Below, in pieces: positions 8,511 to 17,411 of a DNA stretch of 64,000 bases. The notes beneath the pieces are model-generated. The model saw nothing but the letters and a program-made list of their open reading frames with translations, was not told the origin of the DNA and ran no database searches. Position numbers and translations under genes: made by a program. Origin of the DNA: Chitinophagaceae bacterium (GTDB lineage Bacteria > Bacteroidota > Bacteroidia > Chitinophagales > Chitinophagaceae); NCBI GenBank assembly GCA_019638475.1, contig JAHBTR010000002.1, positions 372,001-436,000 on the forward strand, in the 5' to 3' direction. Position 1 is the stretch's first letter. Each line of letters starts with the position of its first letter.

Positions 8511-9077
8511 GTGAAATCTGAGGTAAATGAACAAGCATTATTGAAAGGATTGGCAGAAAATGATACAAAAGCCATTAAAATTATTTATAAAGACAACTTT
8601 AATACAATTCTGTCTTTTATCATAAATAACAATGGCTCTTATGACGATGCAAGAGATATTTTTCAGGAAGCAATTATTACTCTTTATGAAAAAGCTCAAT
8701 CAGAGTCGTTTGCTTTAACATGTAAAATAAACACTTACATCTACTCTATTTGTAGAAGGCTTTGGCTAAAAAGATTACATCAGGTGGATAAATTCAATAA
8801 ACCTATCAATGGTTTTGAAGATACCATACAAGTAGAAGAAGATATGGAAATTCATGAAAAACGAAATATGGATTTTGCCATGATGGAAAGAGCAATGAAC
8901 AGTCTTGGCGAACCTTGTAGAAGTTTGATTGAAAGTTTTTATATAAAAAAAATAAGTATGCAAACGTTAGCCAAACAATTTGGCTATACCAATGCAGACA
9001 ATGCTAAAACACAGAAATACAAGTGTTTGATAAGATTAAAAAAACTATTTTTTGCACAATATAATATTGGAGAGTGA
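8511..9077 (+). CDS. RNA polymerase sigma-70 family (ECF-like) factor
   Basis: 188 residues starting at GTG. Region 2 is visible in YDDARDIFQEAIITLYEKA (about 40-60), and a region-4 helix-turn-helix lies at about 128-180 (LGEPCRSLIESFYIKKISMQTLAKQFGY). It should direct RNA polymerase to a dedicated set of promoters. The gene overlaps the next gene by four bases (GTGA at 9074-9077), so the two products are made from one mRNA and are probably coupled in translation. The neighbour is a membrane-bound protease with an anti-sigma-like N-terminus, which suggests signal-dependent release of this factor. The target regulon cannot be seen from here. Confidence 0.88.
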   Translation: MKSEVNEQALLKGLAENDTKAIKIIYKDNFNTILSFIINNNGSYDDARDIFQEAIITLYEKAQSESFALTCKINTYIYSICRRLWLKRLHQVDKFNKPINGFEDTIQVEEDMEIHEKRNMDFAMMERAMNSLGEPCRSLIESFYIKKISMQTLAKQFGYTNADNAKTQKYKCLIRLKKLFFAQYNIGE

Positions 9078-10183
9078 TGATGGACGATATACAACTTATA
9101 CAAACTATAGAACGCTACCTTGAAGGTAAGATGTTACCAGAAGAAAAAGCCTTTTTTGAGCTACAAAGAAAAAATGTTCCAGAAATAGACCAAATGGTGG
9201 TTGAGCATAATATGTTTATTCATCAAATGGAAGACTTTGCTGCTAATCAAAAATTAAAACATCAACTACAAGAAATCCATAATAAATTTTTACAAGAAGG
9301 ATTTATTGGAGATGGCACTCAAGAATTAACAGCCAAAACCAAACTAATCTATTTATGGAATAAATATCGTAGAGTTACTGCTATTGCAGCAGTAGTAGGT
9401 GGTGCAATGGCTTTAATGATAAGCGGCTTGATAGCATTTTTTGCACCTGCTAATAAGCAAGCTATTCAACAATTAGGACAAGAAGTAGAAAGATTAAAAC
9501 AAGGACAACGCTATCAAGGCAATAAAATAAATGAAGTAGTATCTAAAATGCCTAAAGATGCAGAAGTAAGAGGTGGAGGTTCTGGTTTTTTAATAGATGG
9601 AAAAGGTTATATAGTTACCAATGCACACATACTAAAAGGTGCTTCTTTTGCCAATGTATATAATGATGGAAAAGAATATAAAACCAAAATTGTTTATGTA
9701 GATGCAGCAAAAGATTTAGCAGTGCTTAAAATTGATGATAAAGATTTTATACCTGTAAAATCTTTGCCTTATAGCATTGTGAAGCATAGTGTAGAATTGG
9801 GAGAAGAAATTTTTACACTTGGTTATCCAAGAAGTGAAATTGTATATAATGTTGGTTATATAAGTGCAAAAACTGGTTATGCTGGCGATACTTTAAGTTG
9901 CCAAATACAAATGAGTGCAAACCCTGGTAATAGTGGTGGACCTTTATTAAATAAACATGGTGAAGTAGTTGGTGTAATTAGTACAAAAGAACGTCAGGCA
10001 GATGGTGTAACTTTTGCTATAACAAGTAAATACATTTATAAGCTAATAGATGATGTAAAAAAAGCAGATACTGCTTATCAACGTATTAAATTACCAACTT
10101 ATTCTTCTATTAAAAGTACAGACAGGGTAAATCAAATTAAGAAAATTGAAGACTGTGTATTTTTAATTAAGGCTTACAACTAA
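9074..10183 (+). CDS. membrane-anchored trypsin-like (S1C) serine protease with anti-sigma-like N-terminus
   Basis: 369 residues starting at GTG followed by two ATGs (MMMDD). Residues 5-75 are charged and helical (TIERYLEGKMLPEEKAFF), the style of the cytoplasmic segment of Bacteroidota anti-sigma proteins. A single membrane span follows at about 99-122, then a short coiled-coil-like stretch (about 128-150), then a DegP-like protease domain with an intact triad: His185 (TNAHIL), Asp214 (KDLAVL) and Ser287 (NPGNSGGP). There is no PDZ domain. The order predicts a cytosolic N-terminus and a periplasmic protease. Because it overlaps the sigma gene, I infer that it controls the sigma factor. The anti-sigma assignment is weaker than the protease assignment. 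Confidence 0.85.
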   Translation: MMMDDIQLIQTIERYLEGKMLPEEKAFFELQRKNVPEIDQMVVEHNMFIHQMEDFAANQKLKHQLQEIHNKFLQEGFIGDGTQELTAKTKLIYLWNKYRRVTAIAAVVGGAMALMISGLIAFFAPANKQAIQQLGQEVERLKQGQRYQGNKINEVVSKMPKDAEVRGGGSGFLIDGKGYIVTNAHILKGASFANVYNDGKEYKTKIVYVDAAKDLAVLKIDDKDFIPVKSLPYSIVKHSVELGEEIFTLGYPRSEIVYNVGYISAKTGYAGDTLSCQIQMSANPGNSGGPLLNKHGEVVGVISTKERQADGVTFAITSKYIYKLIDDVKKADTAYQRIKLPTYSSIKSTDRVNQIKKIEDCVFLIKAYN

Positions 10184-10218
10184 TTGTTGTAACAACTTGT
10201 TAGTACGCATTGTTGATT

Positions 10219-10243
10219 AAAGATTTTGGCAAAGAAAATCTTT
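10219..10243. terminator. terminator-like hairpin between convergent genes
   Basis: Perfect nine-base arms AAAGATTTT and AAAATCTTT with a seven-base loop lie between the protease gene and the convergent acyltransferase gene. The stem is AT-rich and hence weak, but the position is right for both. Confidence 0.45.
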
Positions 10244-10244
10244 A

Positions 10245-11021
10245 CTACTTATCTACTGCTAATACATTTTTCAATAAGTGATGCTTTCCTTTTAGCATAT
10301 AATTTTTGCTTTGTTCTATTGCATCCATTACTTGTTCTAAAATTACTTCTACTGGTTGGGTATAATCTATTATCATAGGTTCTTTAAAACGTACAGATAA
10401 TATAGAGCCTCTTTTTTTAAATGATAACCCCTTTTTATTAAAAGCTCTCCAAAAACCATTAATAACAACAGGCACTACAATAGGCTGATTATTTTTTATA
10501 ATATAGCCTGTTCCTTTTCTACCAGGGGCAAATGGTTTGGTAGTTCCTTGAGGAAAAGTAATTACCCAACTTTTATCCAATGCTCTGTCTATTTTCCTTG
10601 TATCGCTGGGGTCTAAACCTCTTCTTATTTCTTTACCTTCAGAACGCCATGTTCGTTTTACAGTTAATGCTCCTGCCATAATAAAAAATCGGCTGATAAA
10701 ACTTCCTTTCATTGTTTCTTCGGCTGCTACATAATATAAATTTGTAAAAGGATTTAAGAGATAGTAAGGCAAACCAAGTCTATTCATTTTTCTCCATTTT
10801 ACTGCAGATAGAATATGAATAAAAGTTATAACATCTGCAAAATATGTTTGATGATTGCTGACAAACAATACATTTTTCTTAGGCAAATTTTTAAGGTGTT
10901 CTGTTCCTTCTATTGTTAGTTTATTAATCAATTTTATTCCAGGATAAGTAATAATACCAACAATGGCATATACACAAGTGCGTACAATACGAAAATGTTT
11001 TAGCTTATCTGTTATACTCAT
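10245..11021 (-). CDS. PlsC-like 1-acyl-glycerol-3-phosphate acyltransferase family protein
   Basis: 258 residues with an N-terminal hydrophobic segment (about 15-32) and the PlsC acyltransferase fold. The catalytic block is NHQTYFAD (His57 to Asp63), with five residues between His and Asp where the canonical motif has four. The second block reads FPQGTT, where the canonical form is FPEGTR. Both changes suggest a separate subfamily whose substrate may differ from that of ordinary PlsC; the role in phospholipid or other membrane lipid acylation is inferred. It is convergent with the protease gene, and the plus-strand glycosyltransferase diverges upstream. Confidence 0.8.
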   Translation of the reverse strand: MSITDKLKHFRIVRTCVYAIVGIITYPGIKLINKLTIEGTEHLKNLPKKNVLFVSNHQTYFADVITFIHILSAVKWRKMNRLGLPYYLLNPFTNLYYVAAEETMKGSFISRFFIMAGALTVKRTWRSEGKEIRRGLDPSDTRKIDRALDKSWVITFPQGTTKPFAPGRKGTGYIIKNNQPIVVPVVINGFWRAFNKKGLSFKKRGSILSVRFKEPMIIDYTQPVEVILEQVMDAIEQSKNYMLKGKHHLLKNVLAVDK

Positions 11022-11139
11022 GCAGTGTAAGTTTTATTTACTTTATGCTGCAATATACTTATTTGAAATGAATAAATAAATTTGAAAAATTTCTATTACC
11101 TTCTGAATACTTTATTAGCTTTACAAAAACTAAATTAAA

Positions 11140-12156
11140 TTGTTACCATCTGTTGCTATTGTTATTTTAAATTATAATGGACTAAATTTTTTACAACAAT
11201 TTCTTCCTTCTGTAATAGCATCTACTTATGCTAATAAAAAAATTATTGTAGCAGATAATGCCTCAACAGATAATAGTATTCAATGGCTAAAAGAAAATCA
11301 TCCTAACATACAACTTTTATTAAGTACAGAAAATAGAGGCTATGCAGGTGGTTATAATTGGGCTTTAAAAAATATTGAAGCAGATTATTATGTACTACTA
11401 AATTCTGATATTGAAGTTCAGCCAAATTGGATAGAACCTATCATAACTTTGATGGAAGTTGATAAAACAATAGCTGCGTGTCAGCCAAAAATTTTATCAT
11501 GGAAAAATAAAACAGCATTTGAGTATGCAGGTGCTTGTGGTGGTTATATAGATTGTTTAGGTTATCCATTTAGCAGAGGTCGTTTGTTTGATGTTTGTGA
11601 AACTGATGAAGGGCAATACAATACAGTACAAAAAATATTTTGGGCTACTGGTGCAGCATTATTTATAAGAAGCGAAATTTTTCATCAACTCAATGGTTTT
11701 GATGAATACTTTTTTGCTCACATGGAAGAAATAGATTTGTGTTGGAGAATGCAATTAGCAGGTTATAGTATTGCTGTTGAGCCTTCATCAATAGTGTATC
11801 ACGTTGGTGGCGGCACTTTGCCAAAAGGTTATAGAAAAACCTATCTTAACTTTCGCAATAACCTTATTATGCTTTGTAAAAATCTTACAACAGCAGAAAA
11901 GGTTTTTACATTTCCATTAAGGGGTGTATTAGATTTTATTACTGCTGGTAAAGCATTGATAAGTTTAGATTTTGATATGTTTAAAGCTATTATTAATGCT
12001 CATATTGCATTAATAAAATGGAAATTTTTTGTAAAGAAAAAAAATACAGTTCAGCCCATTTTATTAAAACATTTGCAAGGCGTTTATAAAGGCTCTGTTG
12101 TTTGGGAATATTTTATTAAAAAGAAGAAAAAGTTTTCTGCAATAATGAAATACTAA
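11140..12156 (+). CDS. family 2 glycosyltransferase
   Basis: 338 residues, starting at TTG (no ATG is well placed; VAIVILNYNG begins only four codons later). It is a GT-A fold enzyme: the nucleotide-sugar site is ADNASTDNS at about 35-43, and the metal-binding acidic motif is NSDIE at about 88-92. Later come FWATGAALFIRSE and FFAHMEEIDLCWR, as in rhamnosyltransferase-like GT2 proteins that add sugars to polysaccharides. The donor and acceptor cannot be read from the sequence. It stands alone, about 40 bases before the beta-CASP gene, and may be co-transcribed with it. Confidence 0.9.
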   Translation: MLPSVAIVILNYNGLNFLQQFLPSVIASTYANKKIIVADNASTDNSIQWLKENHPNIQLLLSTENRGYAGGYNWALKNIEADYYVLLNSDIEVQPNWIEPIITLMEVDKTIAACQPKILSWKNKTAFEYAGACGGYIDCLGYPFSRGRLFDVCETDEGQYNTVQKIFWATGAALFIRSEIFHQLNGFDEYFFAHMEEIDLCWRMQLAGYSIAVEPSSIVYHVGGGTLPKGYRKTYLNFRNNLIMLCKNLTTAEKVFTFPLRGVLDFITAGKALISLDFDMFKAIINAHIALIKWKFFVKKKNTVQPILLKHLQGVYKGSVVWEYFIKKKKKFSAIMKY

Positions 12157-12198
12157 AGTAAAGTTGCTTACCTTACACAATAATTAATACTATTCAAC

Positions 12199-13602
12199 AT
12201 GAAAATAGCCTTTCATGGAGCAGCACAAACAGTTACAGGCTCTAAACATTTACTTACATTAAAAAATGGGAAAAAAATATTATTAGATTGTGGTATGTTT
12301 CAAGGTTTAGGAAAAGAAACGGGCAACCTAAATGCAAGTTTTGGATTTGATGCAAAAGAGATTGATGTAATGATACTATCTCATGCACATATAGACCATA
12401 GTGGCTTAATTCCAAAGTTATATAATGAAGGATTTAAAGGAGCTATCTACTGCACTCCTGCAACTTACGATTTAGCAAAAGTTTTATTAGAAGATTCTGC
12501 TACCATACAAAGAGATGATACAAGATTTTTAAATAAAAGAAGAGAAAAGTCTGGCTTACCACCTGTAGAGCCTTTATATTCTATTGAAGATGCAACAAAC
12601 TCTTTTGCCTTATTTGATAAAAAAGAATATGAACACTGGTTTAAAGTAACTGATGGTGTGCAAGCAATGTTTACAGATGCAGGTCATATAATTGGTAGTG
12701 CATCGGTTCATTTAAAAATTACAGAAAATGGAAAAGTTACAAAACTTACTTTTAGTGGAGATGTGGGACGCTACAGAGATTTGATTTTAAAAAGCCCTGA
12801 ACCTTTTCCTCAGGCAGATTATATTATTATAGAAAGTACTTATGGAGATAAACTACATGAAGATACTTTTAGTAGCTTAGACACATTTTATAATTACATT
12901 CATAAAACTTGTATAGAAAAAAAAGGAAAATTAATTATACCTGCATTCAGTGTAGGTCGTACACAAGAATTGTTGTACATGCTTAATCAATTAAGTTTAG
13001 AAAAAAGATTACCTAAAATACCTGTGTATGTTGATAGTCCATTGAGCCATGAAGCTACAGAAATTGTCAAAAGCTATCCCAAATATTTCAATAGCAGGGT
13101 AAAAAAAGTATTAGAAATAGATGATGACCCTTTTGATTTTTCTGGATTAAGTTTTATAGGTAGTGCAGATGAAAGCAAAGCGTTAAATTTTAATCCACAG
13201 CCTATGATTATTATTAGTGCAAGTGGCATGGCAGATGCAGGAAGAATAAAACACCATATAGCCAATAATATTCATGATAGAAGAAATACTATTTTAATTG
13301 TGGGTTATTGTGAGCCAAACTCTTTGGGGGGTAGAATTGTTAATGGTGCAAAAGAAGTAAGAATTTTTGGTGAAATGCACAAAGTAATAGCAGAAATTGC
13401 TGAAATACATACTATGAGTGCTCATGGAGATTACGATGATTTATGTCAATACTTATCTTGCCAAAATCCTGCATTGGTTAATAAAGTTTTTGTAGTACAT
13501 GGCGAACCTGATGTAATGTTTGAATTTCAAAAAAGATTAGTGAAGAAAGGATTTAAAGATGTAGAAACGCCTAAAATGCACCAAGAATTTACATTAGAAT
13601 AG
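12199..13602 (+). CDS. metallo-beta-lactamase/beta-CASP RNA-specificity protein
   Basis: 467 residues. It has a metallo-beta-lactamase core with the zinc motif SHAHIDHSG at about 63-71, a beta-CASP insert (ISASGMADAGRIKHHI, containing the SGM and HH signatures), and a C-terminal zinc-binding/RMMBL segment (MSAHGDYDDL then VVHGEP). This architecture is that of bacterial relatives of the cleavage factor CPSF73 and of exonuclease-like RNA-processing enzymes. Probably a cytosolic ribonuclease; the substrate is unknown. Length and all metal motifs look intact. Confidence 0.9.
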   Translation: MKIAFHGAAQTVTGSKHLLTLKNGKKILLDCGMFQGLGKETGNLNASFGFDAKEIDVMILSHAHIDHSGLIPKLYNEGFKGAIYCTPATYDLAKVLLEDSATIQRDDTRFLNKRREKSGLPPVEPLYSIEDATNSFALFDKKEYEHWFKVTDGVQAMFTDAGHIIGSASVHLKITENGKVTKLTFSGDVGRYRDLILKSPEPFPQADYIIIESTYGDKLHEDTFSSLDTFYNYIHKTCIEKKGKLIIPAFSVGRTQELLYMLNQLSLEKRLPKIPVYVDSPLSHEATEIVKSYPKYFNSRVKKVLEIDDDPFDFSGLSFIGSADESKALNFNPQPMIIISASGMADAGRIKHHIANNIHDRRNTILIVGYCEPNSLGGRIVNGAKEVRIFGEMHKVIAEIAEIHTMSAHGDYDDLCQYLSCQNPALVNKVFVVHGEPDVMFEFQKRLVKKGFKDVETPKMHQEFTLE

Positions 13603-13902
13603 ATTAGTGTTATTTCTCCTTTAGTTTATATTAGTTGATGAAACTTGCCTTATTCACTATTCTCAAATATTTCGTGTAATTTTTGTTGCAATAATTTTTT
13701 GTAGAGTAACATCATCGTCTTCGATAAGCTCAGACTGACAACGTTTGTTGTTTCATCAGTCAGGCGGTTCCGTCAGACTGATGATTTTTTCTTCCCCTTC
13801 TTTGAAGGGGTTAGGGGTAGTTTAATGAAAAACTAAAAACTAAATTCTAAAAAAACGAAAGTTTTTTACTTGTATGAAAAGTAGAATAATATACCAAGAT
13901 GG
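13603..13902. repeat. intergenic region with dispersed palindromic repeat fragments
   Basis: No gene is visible in these 300 bases. Two elements are noticeably richer in G+C than their surroundings. One is a palindrome with arms CATCAGTC (13754-13761) and GACTGATG (13776-13783), with GGCGG/CCG inside, preceded by a CTCAGACTGACA-like copy. The other is CCCCTTC-TTT-GAAGGGG (13794-13810) followed by TTAGGGGTAG. Elements of this kind recur between genes in many Bacteroidota genomes and mark this as an insertion-tolerant site beside the Fic gene. Confidence 0.55.
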
Positions 13903-14976
13903 TTACTCTTTTTTATTCAATACATAAACGCTTCCTTTTCCTTTACCAATCATTGTTAGCACTTGTTCATCTCGTAAGTATTGTAAATCTTTTTTCAAGG
14001 TACTCAACCCAATTTCGGCAAATTGCTTTGCCAAATCGCTTACTTTGACAGGTTGATTGTTTGTAATAAAGTCTTTGATTAACTTTTGTCTGTCGTTTAG
14101 ATAGCCACCTTTGGATTTGAATATATCATATTTCTGCTCTAATTTTTCGGTAAGTGTTTTTAAACTTTCCAAAAAGAAAATCAACCACAGACCTATACGT
14201 TCTTTTTTTGTTCCTCTATTCTTTTGCCCATTCATTAAAACTTCATAGTAGGCTTTTTTGTTTTGCTCTATGTGATTTTCAAAAGAAATGTATTGAATAA
14301 AAAAATAATCATTTTGCAATAAACAAAGCGTTGTAAGCAATCTTGAAAGTCTGCCATTACCATCCTGAAATGGATGTATGCTCAAAAAGTCATAAATAAA
14401 ACTGCCGATAACAATTAATTGATGAATGTTTTTTTGTTTCATCTGTTCGTTTGTCCACTCAACTAATTCTTGCATTTCTCCTGCTACTAATACAGGTTCA
14501 GTTGTAGCAAAAATAGTTCGTTGTTCTCCTGTTGGATAACTTGCTACAACTTTGTTTGAAAGTGATTTGTAAGTTCCTCTGTGTCGTTCATCTTTATTGC
14601 TATATTTCAGCAACGTTTGATGTAGCTGTTTGATATAGCTTTCTGAAAGTTTGATATTGGAATAATTATCATAAATAAGTTCTAACACTTCGTAATAACC
14701 TATTACTTCCTGCTCATCACGGGTTTTTAGTTTTGTAATTTTAATATTTTTCAGAAGTTCTTGCACTTCTTGGTCAGTAAGTGTTGCCCCTTCAATTCTT
14801 GTAGAAGAACCGACACTTTCTATAGTGGCAATTTTCTGTAATTCTTTCAAATAGCGGTTTTCCTGCTTTTCAGCAATATTCCATTTGCCCTTGAAGCTAT
14901 CAATGTAGCCAATAAGTTGTAATACTTTTTGGTTTGTTGTAAAGTCAAAATTGAGTTTCTGAATAAATTTATCCAT
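13903..14976 (-). CDS. Fic family protein (probable AMP transferase) with N-terminal autoinhibition motif
   Basis: 357 residues. The Fic core is HPFQDGNGRLSR with catalytic His201, complete relative to HPFx(D/E)GNGRxxR, so NMP (usually AMP) transfer to a target protein hydroxyl is expected. An N-terminal helix carries SSTRIEGA (Ser58, Glu62, Gly63), matching the inhibitory (S/T)xxxE(G/N) motif of class II Fic proteins, so it should be autoinhibited. Residues about 295-350 look like a winged helix-turn-helix (LIKDFITNNQPVKVSDLAKQF), suggesting DNA binding or autoregulation. No antitoxin gene is adjacent. Repeat-like sequence on both sides suggests an acquired single gene. Confidence 0.9.
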   Translation of the reverse strand: MDKFIQKLNFDFTTNQKVLQLIGYIDSFKGKWNIAEKQENRYLKELQKIATIESVGSSTRIEGATLTDQEVQELLKNIKITKLKTRDEQEVIGYYEVLELIYDNYSNIKLSESYIKQLHQTLLKYSNKDERHRGTYKSLSNKVVASYPTGEQRTIFATTEPVLVAGEMQELVEWTNEQMKQKNIHQLIVIGSFIYDFLSIHPFQDGNGRLSRLLTTLCLLQNDYFFIQYISFENHIEQNKKAYYEVLMNGQKNRGTKKERIGLWLIFFLESLKTLTEKLEQKYDIFKSKGGYLNDRQKLIKDFITNNQPVKVSDLAKQFAEIGLSTLKKDLQYLRDEQVLTMIGKGKGSVYVLNKKE

Positions 14977-15134
14977 ATTTTATCTGTATTTTATCCAAAA
15001 ATGAACTATACAAAGATATAGAATATCTATATTTTATCCATATTTTATTCAAAAATCAAGGTAAGAAAGTAGGCATAATACCATCTTAGATTTACACATA
15101 CTACTTTAAACTATTTTGTCAATCAAGATGGTAT
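14977..15134. promoter_or_regulatory. AT-rich repeats and inverted repeat upstream of fic
   Basis: Right upstream of the Fic start, TATTTTATCC-like units recur (around 14975-15050), and GATATAGAATATC is a short dyad. Further on, ATACCATCTT (15078-15087) and AAGATGGTAT (15125-15134) form a perfect ten-base inverted repeat 37 bases apart. A related AAGATGGT lies at 13896-13903 beyond the other end of the gene. They may be operator sites for the Fic winged helix or remnants of an insertion. Confidence 0.35.
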
Positions 15135-15161
15135 AACTTATTTTCAAGAGTATATTTGCTT

Positions 15162-15938
15162 ATGCTGAAACAAATTTTATTACAAGCTACAGAAGCTGGT
15201 GCATTAATTATTCAAGAATATTTTGATAAACAATTTACTGTTTCAAATAAAGAAGGTATTAATAACTTAGTTACAGAAGTTGACCATAAAAGCGAAACTG
15301 CTATTATTAATATTATTAAACAAAATTTTCCTGAACATTTTATTTTAAGTGAAGAAGCAGGAGAAATAAAACAAGATAGTGAATACAAATGGATTATTGA
15401 CCCTATTGATGGCACAGTAAATTATGCTAATCATATTCCTATTTGTTGTGTAAGTATTGCAGTAGAAAAAAATGGAGTTATGATATTAGGTGCTGTATAT
15501 AATCCTTTTATAAATGAATTATTTTTTGCTGAAAAAAATGCTGGTGCAGCTTTGAATAATAAAAAAATAAGTGTTTCTGAAAAAGCAGAAGTTATTAGCA
15601 GTTGTTTGGTTACTGGTTTTCCTTATACTTATTTAGATACACCTAATGGACCTTTACAAGTTTTTGAAAAATTGGTTAGAAAAGGAATACCTGTAAGAAG
15701 ATTGGGTAGTGCAGCTATAGATTTATGTTGGGTAGCAGCAGGTAGGTTTGATGGATTTTATGAACATAAACTTAGTGCATGGGATAGTGCTGCAGGTTTT
15801 TTAATAGTAGAAGAAGCAGGAGGAAAAGTAACAGATTTAAAAGGCATTTATTACAATCCTTATCAACCAGGTATTATAGCCACCAATGGAAAAATACATG
15901 ATGAATTGGTAAATATTGTAAATGGAGGTAATGTTTAA
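15162..15938 (+). CDS. inositol monophosphatase family protein
   Basis: 258 residues from the ATG at 15162; a TTG two codons upstream is less likely. It shows the family metal-binding set in order: EEAGE (about 66-70), DPIDGTVNY (about 84-92), and WDSAAGFLIVEEAGG near residue 207. Members are Mg2+- and Li+-sensitive phosphatases acting on inositol phosphate, related sugar phosphates or 3'-phosphoadenosine nucleotides (CysQ). The sequence does not separate these. It precedes aroC by 35 bases on the same strand. Confidence 0.9.
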   Translation: MLKQILLQATEAGALIIQEYFDKQFTVSNKEGINNLVTEVDHKSETAIINIIKQNFPEHFILSEEAGEIKQDSEYKWIIDPIDGTVNYANHIPICCVSIAVEKNGVMILGAVYNPFINELFFAEKNAGAALNNKKISVSEKAEVISSCLVTGFPYTYLDTPNGPLQVFEKLVRKGIPVRRLGSAAIDLCWVAAGRFDGFYEHKLSAWDSAAGFLIVEEAGGKVTDLKGIYYNPYQPGIIATNGKIHDELVNIVNGGNV

Positions 15939-15973
15939 TTTCTTAATAATTTTTTTAATCTTTTTTATACAGT

Positions 15974-16966
15974 ATGAATTCTTTTGGAACAATTTTTAAA
16001 GTACACATTTTTGGAGAAAGTCATGGAGCTTGTGTAGGTGTTGTGATTGATGGTGTAACAGCAGGGTTGCTTTTATCTGAAAATGATTTATTGCCAGACC
16101 TTGCAAGAAGAAAACCAAATAATCAAAAAGGTACTACACCAAGAAAAGAAAGTGATTATCCTATTTTTAAGAGTGGCATTTTTAATGGAAAAGCTACGGG
16201 TGCTCCCATCACTATTTTATTTGACAATGAAAATATAAGAAGTGAAGATTATGAAAAGCAAAGAGATATTCCACGCCCAAGCCATGCAGATTTTGTAGCA
16301 CATCAAAAATATGGAGGACATGAAGATTATAGGGGAGGAGGACATTTTAGTGCAAGACTAACCACTGCTTTAGTAGCTGCTGGTGTTATTGCCAAAAAAA
16401 TGATGCCTAATATACATATTACAGCAAACATTATTTCAGTAGCAGGAGAAAGTGATATAGACAAAGGCTTACAAAAAGCTATTGATGCTAAAGATACAGT
16501 AGGAGGCATAGTAGAATGTATTATTTCAGGTGTGCCTATTGGTTTAGGAGAGCCATATTTTAATTCTTTAGAGTCTTTATTGGCACATAGTATATTTTCA
16601 ATTCCTGCAGTAAGAGGTATAGAATTTGGTACTGGTTTTAAAGCTACAGAAATGTTTGGTAGCCAACATAATGATACAATAAAAAATATGCAAGGAGAAA
16701 CTTCTACCAACCATGCAGGAGGAATTGTAGGTGGCATAAGTAATGGTAATAAAATTATTTTTAGAGTAGCTTTTAAACCTGCATCATCTACACCTAAAGA
16801 GCAAGAAAGCATCAACCAGAAAACAGAGCAAATAGAAAAATTTTCTATCAAAGGACGTCATGATTTGTGTGTAGCTTTAAGAGCACCAGTAATTGTAGAA
16901 GCTGTAACAGCCATTGTTTTAGCAGATTGTATGCTATTAGAACAAAAAATTTCCAGAGTATTGTAA
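15974..16966 (+). CDS. aroC: chorismate synthase
   Basis: 330 residues, slightly short of the usual 350-360 but with the typical blocks. GESHGACVGVVIDG is near the N-terminus, ARRKPNNQKGTTPRKESD follows, then RPSHADFVAHQKYGG and YRGGGHFSARLT, and GRHDLCVALRAPVIVEA closes the protein. The enzyme makes chorismate from EPSP using reduced FMN, the last step of the shikimate pathway. The shortness seems spread over loops rather than due to truncation. The next gene is convergent, with only seven bases between the stops. Confidence 0.95.
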   Translation: MNSFGTIFKVHIFGESHGACVGVVIDGVTAGLLLSENDLLPDLARRKPNNQKGTTPRKESDYPIFKSGIFNGKATGAPITILFDNENIRSEDYEKQRDIPRPSHADFVAHQKYGGHEDYRGGGHFSARLTTALVAAGVIAKKMMPNIHITANIISVAGESDIDKGLQKAIDAKDTVGGIVECIISGVPIGLGEPYFNSLESLLAHSIFSIPAVRGIEFGTGFKATEMFGSQHNDTIKNMQGETSTNHAGGIVGGISNGNKIIFRVAFKPASSTPKEQESINQKTEQIEKFSIKGRHDLCVALRAPVIVEAVTAIVLADCMLLEQKISRVL

Positions 16967-16973
16967 AATAGTT

Positions 16974-17411
16974 TTATGACAGTTGTACACTTAAATATGT
17001 ATAAGAAGTTTCTGTTTCAAACACTTTAATACTTAAAGCAGTAATCTTATTTTCTTTTAATAATGTTTGTTGCTCTGCAATAATTAAATCAGCAAAATGT
17101 TTACATAAGTTTTCAGCAGTAGAGTCAAATGGAAGTAAATAATATTTCCATTTTTTTGTATCAAATACTTCTTTCAGCTCTGTATCTTTTGAAGAAATAA
17201 TGGTAGTATGGTCTATGGCTTTTATATATGGCGTTATAATTTCTTTAATAATATTAAAATCTATAACAAAACCATTTTCATCAGGTTCTCCTTCAAATTC
17301 TACAATCATTTTATAAGAATGTCCATGCAGGTGTTTACATTTTCCATTGTGCCAAGGAATTCTATGAGCTGCTTCCCACTTAAATGTTTTTGCTACTATC
17401 ATTTTATACAA
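16974..17411 (-). CDS. queD: 6-pyruvoyl-tetrahydropterin synthase / 6-carboxytetrahydropterin synthase (QueD-like)
   Basis: 145 residues of the PTPS/QueD T-fold. The zinc histidines are AAHRI (His16) and HLHGH (His28, His30), and the candidate catalytic Cys25 is in GKCKHLHGH. DHTT supplies the Asp/His pair and ETETSY the substrate-binding Glu. The Cys-x3-HGH spacing favours QueD (queuosine precursor synthesis) over biopterin PTPS. No other queuosine genes are in the window. The start at 17411 is followed by another ATG three codons later, so the true start may be 17402. Confidence 0.88.
   Translation of the reverse strand: MYKMIVAKTFKWEAAHRIPWHNGKCKHLHGHSYKMIVEFEGEPDENGFVIDFNIIKEIITPYIKAIDHTTIISSKDTELKEVFDTKKWKYYLLPFDSTAENLCKHFADLIIAEQQTLLKENKITALSIKVFETETSYTYLSVQLS

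Noticed and set aside
16327..16851. 174-codon open frame opposite aroC
   Set aside because: It lies wholly within the well-supported chorismate synthase gene on the other strand and has no family features; such antisense frames also occur opposite rnr, feoB and metK.
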